Part shown: in pieces, positions 1 through 13,200 of the stretch | How the letters are laid out: each line of letters begins with the position of its first letter | Numbering within the stretch: position 1 is the stretch's first letter | Made by a program: the position numbers and the translations under genes | NCBI GenBank assembly: GCA_034440575.1 | Contig: JAOTOL010001068.1 | Span: 10,001-74,000 of the forward strand | Direction: 5' to 3' | Length of the DNA stretch: 64,000 bases | DNA from: Imbricaverruca yamaguchii | Lineage: Eukaryota > Arthropoda > Thecostraca > Neoverrucidae | Notes under the pieces: model-generated | Seen by the model: the letters and a program-made list of their open reading frames with translations, nothing else | What the model was told of the DNA's origin: nothing | Database searches by the model: none

Positions 1-587
1 GACCACCGCGGACACCCCTCTGCCGGGTCTGTAACTGACCACCGCGGACACCCCTCTGCCGGGTCTGTAACTGACCACCGCGGACACCCCTCTGCCGGGT
101 CTGTAACTGACCACCGGCCCCTTTCGGGTCTGTAACTGACCACCGCGGACACCCTCTGCCGGGTCTGTAACTGACCACCGCGGACACCCCTCTGCCGGGT
201 CTGTAACTGACCACCGCGGACACCCCTCTGCCGGGTCTGTAACTGACCACCGCAGACACCCCTCTGCCGGGTCTGAAGCTGACCACCGCGGACACCCCTC
301 TGCCGGGTCTGTAACTGACCACCGCGGACACCCCTCTGCCGGGTCTGAAGCTGACCACCGCAGACACCCCTCTACCGGGTCTGAAGCTGACCACCGCAGC
401 ACCCCTCTACCGGGTCTGTAACTGACCACCGCGGACACCCCTCTGCCGGTCTGAAACTGACCACCGCGGACACCCTCTGCCGGGTCTGTAACTGACCACC
501 GCGGACACCCCCTCTGCCGGGTCTGAGCTGACCACCGCGGACACCCTCTGCCGGTCGAAGCGACACTCCTCTGCCTGGTCTAATGAC
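1..587. repeat. 36-bp GC-rich minisatellite
   Basis: About 15-16 head-to-tail copies of a 36-bp unit whose core reads GACCACCGCGGACACCCCTC followed by TGCCGGGTCTGTAACT. The array runs off the left edge of the window, so its full length is unknown. Copies diverge toward the right end (short deletions, GTAACT changed to GAAGCT) and decay around 540-587. The minus-strand open frames across it are by-products of a stop-poor unit. Confidence 0.95.
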
Positions 588-1640
588 CGCTGCAGCCGCC
601 GTACCGAGCTCAATGGTGTAAAACTGCAGGCCCAGCATTGTTGGCTGTAGCAGCAGAATCGAGCTCCGTAGAGTACAGCTAGCTTCAGGTGTGCTGCAGT
701 GGTGTATGACATGCTCAAGCTATTTTCCAGGCTGCCTTCTCAGGTGGCTTTTTCGGCCTTCTCAGGTGGCCCATGACTGCGCCAGTGGCCGTGGCCGCGA
801 CTGGCCTCAGCCGCCACGTCGGTGGTCCGTGGCCAGTGGGCGGCCATGCGGCGAAAATCAGCTGTTGGCCGGGGGAGAGTGAATCAAGCGGAGAGGGTGA
901 TCTGCCTGCCATCTAGTGGGACGATTGAAAACAGCATGCCTGTAGCTCGAACGAGGTGGGGCTTTAAAGGTGGGAAATACCAAACAATTTAGGACCGAAG
1001 ACCGGGACTGATCCAAAGCCATTGGACTGATGAGGTCCAGTCCGGTGAACCAAAGCCCGGTCCAACGACCAGTTTTTTAAACACACTATATTTGCGGCAC
1101 ATTAAAGTCGAACCCTTGCTATTTTGCTTAACGAAGGTAATACAGTAAGTTCACATCATTTTGTAAAACATCGGTCATTCCCAGAATGTGGATGAAAATA
1201 AACCTCTATCAAAACTTCATTTTTCAATTCGCAGGTATTGATGGCTACAACGCTATGTGCACATAACAATTAATGCACGTGCACGTTAATACCCACTACT
1301 TATAGTTCTCAATCAATGACCCAGCGCAATTAAGACTAGATATGTATGTACCTAGCTTTGAATCATTCAGCATGCAATCATCTGTGCAATGATGCATCAT
1401 GTATTTAATAAACGCAGCATACCACTGCCAGTTATGACATTTAGATTGAAACATTATTCAGACTTCAACCATCATGAAGTTCTACTGTAATAAATACACA
1501 TAATTCAAATGGGACTGATTATTTCCCGCCTAATTTTGGTTACATGCATAATACAATACTTTCTTTGATTTGATTATCTGTCTTCACACCAATGAATATT
1601 TTGCCTATATTGCAGGCGCGGACCTAACTAGGTGCAATTA
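588..1640. other. Intergenic, no gene seen
   Basis: Mixed-composition DNA, GC-rich to about 930 and AT-rich afterwards. No open frame with recognisable protein character and no repeat of note was found. Confidence 0.6.
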
Positions 1641-1763
<123 letters not shown>

Positions 1764-1952
1764 TAGCCATATTCAGATTATGGCGCCACGACGATCGAAT
1801 ATGTTAGTGCTGCTGTACATTGAATACCCTACCACGATTTTTCGATGGAAGACGGGAAGCTGGGAAGCAGAGGCACTCGCGTCTATATAACCTGCTGCAC
1901 ATTTACTATTTTGTCAACTGGTGCAAAGCAAATATAAATATTTGCATTGGAC

Positions 1953-1994
<42 letters not shown>

Positions 1995-2215
1995 TTACAT
2001 ATATATTTATGTATATGTATATATAAGTGCAATGCAAATATTTCTATTTGCTTTGCACCATTTGACAAAATAGTAAATGTGCACCACGTTATATACATGA
2101 GTGCCTCTGCTTCCCAGCTTCCCCGTCTTCCATAGAAAAAATCGTGGTAGGGAATTCAATGCACAGCAGCACTAGCATATTCGATTGTCATGGCGCCATA
2201 ATCTGACTTGGGCTA
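1764..2215. repeat. Foldback element: long imperfect inverted repeat with a TA-rich loop
   Basis: The left arm (about 1764-1957) is repeated as its reverse complement in the right arm (about 2025-2215). Shared landmarks are CAGATTATGGCGCCA at the outer ends, CCTACCACGATTTTT, GAAGCTGGGAAGCAGAGGCA, CACATTTACTATTTTGTCAA and GGTGCAAAGCAAATA near the loop. By eye the arms are about 90% identical over some 190 bp. The loop is a TA-rich stretch (1958-2024). No transposase frame is present. It could be a foldback/MITE-type non-autonomous element or a locus giving a long hairpin RNA. I see no clear target-site duplication. Confidence 0.88.
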
Positions 2216-3131
2216 GAGTATTTTCCGTTGCTGCTTTGGTCACATCGATGCTATGAAGTGAAGTAGGCCGAGAACGTAGTAAAGAGAAAGAAAACTTGAA
2301 AATGGCGTGGTGCTGAGCGAAATGCGTAGACGAATTTGTGGAAGGAATTTCTGGTTCGGTCTAACATTTGAATTGACGTGCACATCAATTCAAATGCTTG
2401 CGAACATTTTCAGTATGGGGTGTGGGGCGGGGATGAGTGGATGCAGTCGTGGGGATTCTGGCTTGTGCCATACCTATAAAGCTCGACTCGAATCGATTCC
2501 AGGCCCTGGCGAACGTTCTCAGCTTCTCTAATATGTTTTTCCCACGGGGAGTTCACTCCAAGTACGACGAGCATCACACCATCTTGCACTCAATCATCAT
2601 AACGTCGCCACCGCACGTGTAGCGACGTAAGCGGACTTGATAATCGCAAAACAGTCGGCCCTTCTCCGTGGCCGCCGGTGGCGCCACCTGTGCCGGCCGC
2701 GGCCTTGCAAGGCCACCTTGCGGCGACGGCGGCGGCGGTCCGTCTGACGCTTCGTGAACAGTGTAAAATAATTGACAATGTGGCCTGGAAATTCACAGTT
2801 AATGGAATTGTGCTATTTCATCCTTGTCTTAGGTTTTTACCATATTGCCACATGATGTATGGGCAGTCATTATACAAACGACAGTTAAGTAATGTAGAAT
2901 GCATGTGACTGAAGTGAAATATGTGTATTACAATGGCATTCTGCTTTTTTAATCCTTAAGTGGAGATCCTTTATTTTCTTCCAATCTTTCACTATTCCCA
3001 AGCAACTTCTTTCTTCATTCATACAGTTAATGGTGAAGTAATTTTGGGACACTGTTCGTCAACGTGCGCCGGAGCAGAGCGGAGCGGACGGTTTGTTCGC
3101 GGCTCGTGCCGACCGGATCAACGCTGCGCCA
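2216..3131. other. Intergenic, no gene seen
   Basis: Mostly unremarkable DNA with a GC-rich patch at about 2655-2755. Short open frames here lack domain character. Confidence 0.6.
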
Positions 3132-3517
3132 CAATGCGAGTCAGCCGAGTGCTGACCTGCGGCAGAGTGATGACCTGGGGTCGAGTGCTGACCTGCGGCA
3201 GAGTGCTGACCTGAGGTCGAGTGCTGACCTGAGGTCGAGTGCTGACCTGAGGTCGAGTGCTGACCTGCGGCAGAGTGCTGACCTGAGGTCGAGTGCTGAC
3301 CTGCGGCAGAGTGCTGACCTGAGGTCGAGTGCTGATCTGCGGCAGAGTGATGACCTGGGGTCGAGTGCTGACCTGCGGCAGAGTGCTGACCTGAGGTCGA
3401 GTGCTGACCTGCGGCAGAGTGCTGACCTGAGGTCGAGTGCTGACCTGAGGTCGAGTGCTGATCTGCGGCAGAGTGCTGACCTGAGGTCGAGTGCTGACCT
3501 GCGGCCGAGTGTAAGCC
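3132..3517. repeat. 18-bp minisatellite with paired nuclear-receptor-like half-sites
   Basis: About 21 copies of an 18-bp unit in two alternating subtypes: GTGCTGACCTGAGGTCGA and GTGCTGACCTGCGGCAGA. The first subtype contains TGACCT-G-AGGTCG, an everted pair of AGGTCA-like half-sites one base apart. The open frames across it on both strands come from an 18-bp period without stops. The resemblance to hormone response elements is a sequence match only. Confidence 0.93.
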
Positions 3518-4504
3518 GCCGACAGTCGACTCATCTGCCGGTGAATGTGTGCCGGCGCGTCGTCTGCGTAGCGCTGCGAAGGTGCGGGCCGTAGACCATC
3601 CCGTCTGCATTGAACACCAGACTGCAGGCACCAACCCATTTTTACCGGAGATGACGCGCGAAGCTGAATGCCGGATGCTTGAGAGACGAGCGATTTACCT
3701 TACATTGCATCTGATAATTTGCAATATTGCGTCAGGTTTGAACGGACAATACCACGCTACTGTCGGTCTGACGGTATTTTATCCACACAAGTTGGCCGCA
3801 ACTTACGTCTGTTGCAGTAGAGTACCCATGCTGATGTACAGGTTTAGTTTGCATGCATTTCTCTGTCGCAGATATTTGATGGCATGATGGCCATGCAGAG
3901 CTCCACTGTAGCCAATAACATATCCCGACCGCGGATGAGGATTTGAGGTGTAAGGCATGGCTAGCACAGAGGGACTATAGCTTAGGCACTTTGCATACAC
4001 CGCCCACAGACATGACGCACACTTATACGCTGAGTGTGCTTGCAACCTGCAGGCCAGAACGAGACAACTTCCAAACGTATGCTGTCGATGAAGGTGGAGG
4101 GAGATTGAGATGAAGGAGCTACTGTCGAAGTTCATTTTTCCAATAAATCAACCGTATGAGGTTTTATTCATTGGACTCCAAGAAGTGAAGTATGGCTCCC
4201 GGTTCTTACTGGTCCAGAACCTGCCACAATATGTGTGTACATTACCGGACTGCAGTGGAGTCTGGTGAATGAGAGATGAACAGCTATGTGGTCGGTTCGC
4301 AGCTTGCTTCACCGTTTTCCATTCAAGTAGAAGTTACACTATCTATGCATTGTCTGCTACAGAAACATGCTTTCTTTCAAAGTGAACTGGCTGTCAATTG
4401 GCCGATAACCATTTCCTTTCTTGCAGCATGCGATATCCGGAAAAACAAAGGCGTGATTTGGTATAGCTATGTCTTGCAATGCATGACTAAATGGATCTAC
4501 TAAG
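3518..4504. other. Intergenic, no gene seen
   Basis: No supported feature. The open frames at 3549-3887 and 3803-4135 have no recognisable motif and overlap on opposite strands. Confidence 0.6.
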
Positions 4505-4690
4505 TTTGTTTGTTTGTTTTATTGGATGGTTCACGACACACTTTATGCACATTCGCGGCAAATGGCACCGCCCACACTGTTTCGCCGGTGGGCCGCGGGA
4601 TTGGGAAATGTCCTGAGTGGCGCTAGAGTCGAACCCGGGACCTTTGGTACCCATAGCCCTGGATCTACTAAGACCCACGGACATTCACGC
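4505..4690 (-). mobile_element. tRNA-derived SINE (copy 1)
   Basis: Read on the minus strand, this block carries GTCCCGGGTTCGACTC, which matches the RNA polymerase III B box (GGTTCGANTCC), near its 5' end, and finishes with AATAAAACAAACAAACAAAC, a simple CAAA-type tail. The body (GTGTGGGCGG, TGTGCATAAAGTGTGTCGTG) recurs in the same order at 31940-32098, so this is a dispersed family rather than a tRNA gene. The A box is poorly preserved here, probably through 5' truncation or decay. Confidence 0.75.
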
Positions 4691-5492
4691 TGCTGATTTT
4701 CCAGCCAGCATTACATTCCGTCCAAACTTGGCTCAGACATGTGGTTTCAAAGCCTGCTCCGGTGGGACGCAACTGATCGCGGGATGAATTCATCGCAACT
4801 GACGAATGGAGTGGAGGTGGAAGACGGCGGATCTTGTTTCTGAGCTTTGCACAGAGGGCGCTGATGCACAATAAAGGTGGCGCCACTTATGCCTCTTACA
4901 CCTGGTTATGAATGCTGGCAGTCCACCACGTTTCGAACTTGGGCGGGCGGAAAGCAAGCATTCACTAGGAATCGTTGATTATTATGTTTCAATCTAATTT
5001 TATCTGAAGTTAACCGGTGCAATTGAATAACTTGGCACATGGAATCTCTCTCTAGCTTGTTGAAATTCGCTGTTCTTTGACAATTAGGCACTCTCAACTT
5101 CCCATCGAACATCAAATCTACAGGTGCTGAGACAGAGGGAGGGTCCAGCGGGAATACGTAACACGATTGCTTCCATTTATAATTGTTTGCTATATAAGTA
5201 GCATTTGAGTAATAGATGCAATCGTTATGCAGATTAGTATTCAAATCAACGGAAGGGCATAATAAAAACTTCATAATGCTACCACGTACCAACGAGATGT
5301 ATTACATGAAATATTAATTCGCATTTCATTGTCATCAATCACTCACATATAATATGCTAATACCGACTGAAAGTGGCTGCGCCTGACTGGAAATGACATC
5401 ACCAGTAGAAGTCTTCCCTATTTGCTTAGAAGATGGATACAATTACGTTTGAGCGCTGAAGAGTCTGAGTCTTGAGTCTGAGCGCTGAAGCC
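4691..5492. other. Intergenic, no gene seen
   Basis: The 128-aa minus-strand open frame at 4906-5292 has no recognisable family features. Nothing else stands out. Confidence 0.55.
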
Positions 5493-5806
5493 TCTACTTT
5501 GTTCCAATGTAGTGTTGTGTGCCGTCTCCGCCGCTCCAATGTAGTGTTGTGTGCCGTCTCCGCCGCTCCAATGTAGTGTTGTGTGCCGTCTCCGCCGCTC
5601 CAATGTAGTGTTGTGTGCCGTCTCCGCCGCTCCAATGTAGTGTTGTGTGCCGTCTCCGCCGCCCCAATGCAGTGTTATGTGCCGTCTCCGCCGCTCCAAT
5701 GTAGTGTTGTGTGCCGTCTCCGCCGCTCCAAATAGTGTTGTATGCCGTCTCCGCCGCCCCAATGTAGTGATGTGTGCCGTCTCCGCCGCCCCAATGTAGT
5801 GTTGTG
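5493..5806. repeat. 32-bp minisatellite
   Basis: About nine to ten copies of a 32-bp unit built from GTAGTGTTGTGTGCCGTCTC and CGCCGCTCCAAT. Single-base variants (TGATGTG, CCCCAAT) accumulate toward the right end. Confidence 0.95.
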
Positions 5807-6444
5807 TCCACCCTGGAAACAAAATGCGAACCAGCCATGGACCTGGGCGTCATATTCTGCATAAGTGGCTATCATAAGTGGCTCTGGCTATCTTGTCATG
5901 TGGATCTCTTTCGATCTGCGCCTTGATACAAAGGTAATAGTCTGACTGTAGTGCGATGGGGAGCTCACTCCGCTCAAGCTCCGATAAATCCCTGAGATAA
6001 ATCCCATGCGATGCACGTGCATGGGTGCAGGTATGCACGCCACGTTTGAATCAATCCTGCATCGATGGTGGCAGATGCGAATTTTCTACCTCAATCCATG
6101 CATCATCGTGCATTCCACTGGTGTGGTATGTGGTGCAACTGGCCTGGCAGGGAAGGCTTGGCTTGATTCCAGTATAGACACTGGTACACTATATCTGGTG
6201 CATCGGCATCTCGGTACTCCGACAACATACCTCAGAGTCTCAACCCCCGGTAATGTCCGGTTTCCGGATGCCCCAATGTCACAACGTCCCGATAGCTCTT
6301 CGGACCATCAATAGTATTCAAGAGTCGCTTTGTCTCAATGGTACTCCGTACCCTCGATAGCATTCCGGAATTCCTACGCCCCAATGGTATGCCGTTGCCC
6401 GGTGCTTTGGTCGTATCCAGGTATCCTGATACTGTCCGGCCGTG
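5807..6444. other. Intergenic upstream of the spondin gene
   Basis: No supported gene. The right half becomes GC-rich and grades into the 11-bp array. Upstream promoter elements of the spondin gene may lie here or in the array, but no TATA box or initiator could be assigned. Confidence 0.5.
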
Positions 6445-6865
6445 CCAAATCAGTGTCCCGTCAGTGTCCCGTCCGTGTCCCGTCCGTATCCCATCCAGTG
6501 TCCCGTCCACATCATGTCCGCGTCCCATCCATGTCCCGCCCGTGTCCCGGCCATGTCCCGTCCGTGTCCCCTCCATATCCCCTCCGTATCCCGCCCATGT
6601 CCCGTCCACATCATGCCCGTGTGCCATTGCTGTCCCGGCCGTGTTCCCTCCGTGTCCCGCCCGTGTCCCGTCCGTGTCCCCTCCGTATCCCGTCCGTGTC
6701 CCGTCCGTGTCCCGTCCGTGTCCCGTCCGTGTCCGTCCCGTCCGTTGTCGTCCATGTCGCCGTCCCGTCCGTGCCCGTCCGTGTTCCTCCGTATCCCGTC
6801 CGTCCCGCCCGGCCGTGTCCCGCCCGTGTCCCGTCCGTGTCCCGGCCGTGTCCCGGCCGACTGGC
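6445..6865. repeat. 11-bp C-rich minisatellite upstream of spondin exon 1
   Basis: Irregular tandem copies of GTCCCGTCCGT and variants, about 35-38 units. It ends about 170 bases upstream of the spondin start codon, so it overlaps the likely promoter or 5' leader. The 11-bp period without stops makes several long open frames; the one in frame with the spondin ATG stays open through the whole array. Confidence 0.93.
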
Positions 6866-7037
6866 GCGCCACCCGCCGGCCGGCCGGCCGACAGTGCCGT
6901 CCAGCCGGCGGCAGAGCTGGCGCCGGTCCGCCGTCGGCCGGCCAACATGTGAGCGAGCGTCGTCCGCCGCTCAGAGGTGTCGCGTCCGCCCGCCAGACGC
7001 CACCGGGCCTCGCGGCCGCCAGCTGCCGGCCACGACC

Positions 7038-7227
7038 ATGGCGGCGCCGTCGACGCTGGCGACGACGTGCTGGGCGCTGCTGACGCTGGCCGCCGGCGTG
7101 GGCGCCGCGTGTCCGGCCGACCAGCTGGTCACGTACCGGCTGGACGTCGACACGCGCTGGTCGCAGCGCCGCTTCCCCAAGCACTACCCGCTGTGGCGTC
7201 CGCCGGCGCAGTTCTCAAAGTTTTTCG
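7038..7227 (+). CDS. Spondin gene exon 1: signal peptide and start of spondin domain
   Basis: Encodes residues 1-63 plus the first base of Gly64. A hydrophobic leader ends in GVGAA before CPADQL, a plausible signal peptidase site. The beginning of the spondin domain follows (RLDVDTRWSQRRFPKHYPLW). The exon ends TTC-G with donor GTGAGT at 7228. The initiator lies in ACGACCATGG, a strong initiation context. The frame is open upstream, but the leader marks this ATG as the functional start. Confidence 0.88.
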
Positions 7228-10200
7228 GTGAGTGTCCACCGACCGGGCGAGCACGCTGCTGGTGGGCGCGCCTGTTTCCGGGTCCGCGACCTTGTCTGGT
7301 GTTGTTTGTGGTGCAGACGTCGCAGCGTGTGGGCTGTTAAGTGGCGGCTGGCAGTTCTGGCTTTCGTTCCGTGGGGCCGCGTGGCTGCATGCCAGAGGAC
7401 AAGTGAACATGTTAGTGTGCGTTCGCGGCCAGACTTGCTGGGATTTGTCTGAAAAGAGAATGTCTGAGGCATGTCGTTCGCATGACCTCATGGATGTCGC
7501 GGTGTGATGAGTGACTACAGCCTCTCCCTGACCCCGGTAAACATTTCGCAATCGAATATGCTGCCCTATGCCGAAGATGATGATTGGCATCAATTCCTTA
7601 AATACAACAGTGTGTATCATTTTGGATATGTCGATGAAACGTGATAACAAATGCGTCTTGTGATCAATATGAGATGGCAATCCACGGAATCTTTTTGGCG
7701 ATCCACGGGATCTCTTTGGCGATCCATGCGAGATGGCGATCCACGGTATCATTTTGGCGACCCCTGCGAAATCCTATTTCGATTCGACATAGGAACATCT
7801 CCATGGTATTTTAGCCAACTAGTGTTTACAACAGGCACCCTGCGCCTGCATAAGCTGCCGAGCGCAGGTGGTCCGGACCCGAGGCCCGTGGTTAAGACGT
7901 GCAATGGTCGGCCCTGGCAGCGTCGTAATCTTGCATATGTAATTGTCTGTGGCCGTTGACATGGCGGGTGGTGGCCAGAGATGACTGGGTACGGCGGATG
8001 TTCGGCCAACGGCCTGGGGTTCAAATGCATAGGTGTTTGGAAGATGTAGAAGACAGCAAGCTAGTCGTGTCGCTTCGCTCTCACGTAGCTGACGTCTGCG
8101 GTGGGCTGTCACGCCTATGGCGTGACCATTTCGCACCTGCGGCGCGACTGCTAATGTATGTACAATTACAGCGTGGGACGTGCTTAGTTCCAAAACTCCC
8201 CTGGAAATCTTTCAATTTATTTTCAGTTTAGCCTGCAGCAGTCTTGTTGCTCCCTAAGCAGGTGCGTATGTGTGCAGCATTCCGTGAAAATTGAACTAGT
8301 AGTTTTGGAGTTTACAAACATGTGCATTGTACATTCCATTTACTTGTCACGATCAAGACTTCCAGGCATTGATCGTTCTGTCCTCCTCAGCCGTCTCGGC
8401 CACTGTTCCCAAAGCCGAGGTCGGGCCAGTCGCTACACCTTCTTTGGACTCCTCCACCACTCTCTTTAACCCAATCCTCGTCGCATCTAAATATACATAT
8501 CTCTCATGGTTCTGTTCTTTGCTGACAAGTTGCACATTTGAGTGCACGATACCATACTACTACCTTCAAACTGACAGAATTGGAGATAAATATAACCAAA
8601 TTTGAGGAACTCGATCCCGTTCCTCATCCAATTCTCTGGCCCTACCACTTCTCGCTGTTATGTTCTCCAATGCTGCTCCTTTGTCACGTTATCAATACTA
8701 TCTGCCAGGGGCTCTCGGGACTTTTTGGATGCTTTGGTGTCCATTTCCTGCTTCATTTACTGTGTGCACACAGCATAACTTTTCTGAATTGATCTATTTA
8801 ATACCAGGATTGGCCCGTGGTAATACTCGTTAGTAGTAGAATGGCCCCAGTCATGTTATCTTCTTATCTAGACAAGATGTCCTGCCGTATTTTGTAAGTC
8901 AATCGCCTGTTTGGGACTCGTCTAGCGACTTTCCATCTCAAAATCAGCTCCGAAGAGAGCTATCTCTTCGCATGTGAACAGATGCCGCGCTGCTTCTTCT
9001 TCCACCTCTCAGTGGTGACACGTAAGTTGGCTGCCAAAGATGTGAGCCATGTAGGTTCAAATATTCGTTGAATATCCGCTGCGTATCGGAGCCAGCTCGA
9101 CTTTTTCTTGTCTTGTTAGTGATTCCTCGATTTTGTCAATTTTGCGGGGTGGGGTTTCCAGATTTGGGAAGAGCACAGGGCGCGGATTGCGTTCGCCTCC
9201 ACTCTGTCGTGGATCCTCTGCGACACGGAGCGCGGATGGACTGTTTCCGATGGGGGAATCACTTCTTGAAGCAATTGCATGATGTTTCACGCATCTTTCT
9301 TCCTGATGGAATGGTAAGAAGTGGGTGGCAGGTGAGGCTGGGATCTGAGAACTGGGACACAACCTGGGCTTCAGCCATGTTCAAATGATCTCTGACAGAG
9401 AGAATCGATGTTTCGTGGCAGAGGTCTCTTTCGGCCGTCATCATCAGACAACCTGTGCTTGTGCGGTTTGTTCTTGGAGGTCTGCAACTTATTATAAATT
9501 GTGTATACTCATTTGGGAGCATGCACGGTAGCTTCATAGTTTATTGTTTGGCGTATTGATTGGCGGAAAGAATACGAGAGAGCTTCTTTATTCTACTCAA
9601 TTTGGGTCAGGAAATGGTCTTCAGCATGTTTGGTTTCTTGTTGTTGTTGTTTCTTCAGCATTTCGGAGATGTGTGCACCGAATCGTAGGGAGGTATCAAG
9701 TCAGGCCCAAAAGTGTAGGGTTTTTAGTAACTGGAATAGCAGATTAATAAATGTGAAGTTTCGGCTTGAAATTGCGTGATAAGAATCAGATCATGATTGA
9801 CACTGCCTACTTTTGTGGAGAAAGAACCAGCCCGTTCTCTGTAAGCCATCTTGAGAGCTTAGTGATGGATCGTTGAAGGATTCGTTGAGCAGTCAAGAGT
9901 TTGGATGCTTACTGACAATCGAGAAGTCATCTGCATATGAGAGAAGAATGCAGTCTGTGGTTCTTTTTGGCGCGTCTGATACATAGGAATTGAACAGGGA
10001 GAAGAATGCACGGCTCTTGCTGGCACCCGTCTTTATAGATTCAGCTTCTTGATTCTACATTATCTATCTTGACGACTGACCGACGATCCGTCAAGAAATC
10101 ACAAAGCCAGAGAATATCTCCAATGGGTAGATCATGTTGATTCATCAGCTAATCAATTAGGACATATCGAGAAATCGGGTCGAAGGCTTTTCTGATATAT

Positions 10201-13200
10201 AGGCTTGCCAGGACATTTCTTGAGGACGGCTTCGTCTCATTGAATCCTGATAGTACCATGTCAGTGGGGGTGCATAAGTGCGTAGAGGTAAAGCGATTCG
10301 GACGTAATTAGCCAGCATTAGACCCTCCAGGACTTTTCACCTGCAACACAATCGTGAAATGTGTCTGTATGACGAGATCATATTTGGCGGCTTTCCTGGC
10401 TTGAGGGCTTCAGGATAGGGATGATAATGCCTTTTTCCAAGCTGTGGGGATTGTATGAATTTCATTGGAAAGATTAAAAAGTGCAGTGAGGGCAGCGTTT
10501 GTGCATTATGTCCAAAGTGTCTTAGATGGGAATAGGTTATGTCCACTGTGCAGACATCGGAGGTTCTCGAGTCTTTGATGGCTCGTGCCTCCATTGCAAC
10601 ATCGAAAGGAGGAGGGATATTAGGGTCTTTCACCCTTTTCAACTTGCTCTGAATCCTCTTGCCGCTTTTCTTGCGGGGAAGGTGAGAAATTCCAGAGTAG
10701 TAGTTTATCATTTGTTTGGCTGTACTCTTTAAGCTCGGCACTTTGGATGATGGTAATACTTGTGGCAAGGCAGCGCGTGCGCATTCCAAATTTTTAACCG
10801 CTCTGTCACTGATCCGTCAATGACCAATTTCGGAGCTGCTGACAAGGGAACAAGAAGGTACTTTTTAATGGTTGGGCAGGCTGGATTGCGTCCACAGTAT
10901 TTTCGAAGGAAAAAATGCAAGGTCACGGTGTTTACCACAATTAAATGGGTCATCCGTATGCACTATTTGCATTGCGAATCTCGCAATAGTTTGGTCATGA
11001 TCAGTGTGCAATCAAAGTAGTTTTTAAACCAAATTATTGGTGCGGTAGCAATAGCGTTGCACCTGTGGAGCGCACAGGTTTGTGTTTGCTAGACGAAATA
11101 TGGTCGCTGGTGCATTAACCATGAAATATGATACGTTTCAAATTGCTTTGTTGCCATGCTACTGTGAATTGAACATAATCATAAGAATGGCTCAAAACAA
11201 AATTCATGTGCCATATCAGGTATTCACAAAACCACACCTAGCTGCACGTCTTTCACTGCTATTTTATTGCTGAGCTACCTCTGACGAACAACTTCGGTAG
11301 TATAAACGCGGGTCTGTGATCTATCTGATCACAAACAATTTCTATATTTCCAGACTGCGAGCGGCATGTTGTCGAGCACGTTCATGGAGTCGATGTAGCT
11401 CATCCGAATACATTCTTTTTTTCATTGGGTTATGGATTGAGACATCTCTACATTGTACGTGCATTCATCCTTCCGAATTTTCGAAACGTATCATACCGGG
11501 GGCCGCGGTAGTTCAGTCGGTAACGAGTTGGACACATGATCGTAAGGTCGTGTGTTCCAACAACTGGCGGGATTACCGAGTCCACCCGCGGCCAGCAGCC
11601 GTGGGAGGGTGGCGATGCCACACCACCCAGCAGCTGTGGGAGGGTGGCGACGCCACACCACCCAGCAGCCGTGGGAGGGTGGCGACGCCACACCACCCAG
11701 CAGCCGTGGGAGGGTGACGACGCCACACCACCCAGCAGCCGTGGGAGGGTGGCGACGCCACACCACCCAGCAGCCGTAGGAGGGTGGCGACGCCCCACCC
11801 AGCAGGCGTGGGAGGGTGGCGACGCCCCACCACCCAGCAGCCGTGGGAGGGTGGCGACGCCACACCACCCAGCAGCCGTGGGAGGGTGGCGACGCCACAC
11901 CACCCAGCAGCCGTGCGGAGGGTGGCGACGCCACACCACCCAGCAGCCGTGGGAGGGTGGCGACGCCACACCACCCAGCAGCCGTGGGAGGGTGGCGACG
12001 CCACACCACCCAGCAGCCGTGGGAGGGTAGCGACGACGCACCATCCAGCAGCCGTGGGAGGGTGGCGACGCCACACCACCCAGCAGCCGTGGGAGGGTGG
12101 CGACGCCACACACCAGGGGGGGCAGCCCCACCACCCAGCAGGGGGAGGGTGGCGACGCCACACCACCCAGCAGCCGTGGGAGGGTGGCGACGCCACACCA
12201 CCCAGCAGCCGTAGGAGGGTGGCGACGCCACACCACCCAGCAGCCGTGGGAGGGTGGCGACGCCACACCACCCAGCAGCCGTGGGAGGGTGGCGACGCCA
12301 CACCACCCAGCAGCCGTAGGAGGGTGGCGACGCCACACCACCCAGCAGCCGTAGGAGGGTGGCGACGCCACACCACCCAGCAGCCGTAGGAGGGTGGCGA
12401 CGCCACACCACCCAGCAGCCGTGGGAGGGTGGCGACGCCACATCACCCAGCAGCCGTGGGAGGGTGGCGACGCCACACCACCCAGCAGCCGTGGGAGGGT
12501 GGCGACGCCACACCACCCAGCAGCCGTGGGAGGGTGGCGACGCCACACCACCCAGCAGCCGTGGGAGGGTGGCGACGCCACACCACCCAGCAGCCGTGGG
12601 AGGGTGGCGACGCCACACCACCCAGCAGCCGTGGGAGGGTGGCGACGCCACACCACCCAGCAGCCGTGGGAGGGTGGCGACGCCACACCACCCAGCAGCC
12701 GTGGGAGGGTGGCGACGCCACACCACCCAGCAGCCGTGGGAGGGTGGCGACGCCACACCACCCAGCAGCCGTGGGAGGGTGGCGACGCCACACCACCCAG
12801 CAGCCGTGGGAGGGTGGCGACGCCACACCACCCAGCAGCCGTGGGAGGGTGGCGACGCCACACCACCCAGCAGCCGTGGGAGGGTGGCGACGCCACACCA
12901 CCCAGCAGCCGTGGGAGGGTGGCGACGCCACACCACCCAGCAGCCGTAGGAGGGTGGCGACGCCACACCACCCAGCAGCCGTGGGAGGGTGGCGACGCCA
13001 CACCACCCAGCAGCCGTGGGAGGGTGGCGACGCCACACCACCCAGCAGCCGTGGGAGGGTGGCGACGCCACACCACCCAGCAGCCGTGGGAGGGTGGCGA
13101 CGCACCCCCAGCAGCCGGGGGGGTGGGGACGCCACACCACCCAGAGCCGTGGGAGGGGGCGACGCCACACCACCCAGCAGCCGTGGGAGGGTGGCGACGC

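Noticed and set aside
11509..11590. Functional tRNA gene
   Set aside because: The A box is fair, but the T-loop lacks TTCRANNY and the anticodon arm does not fold cleanly; kept only as a SINE-like head.
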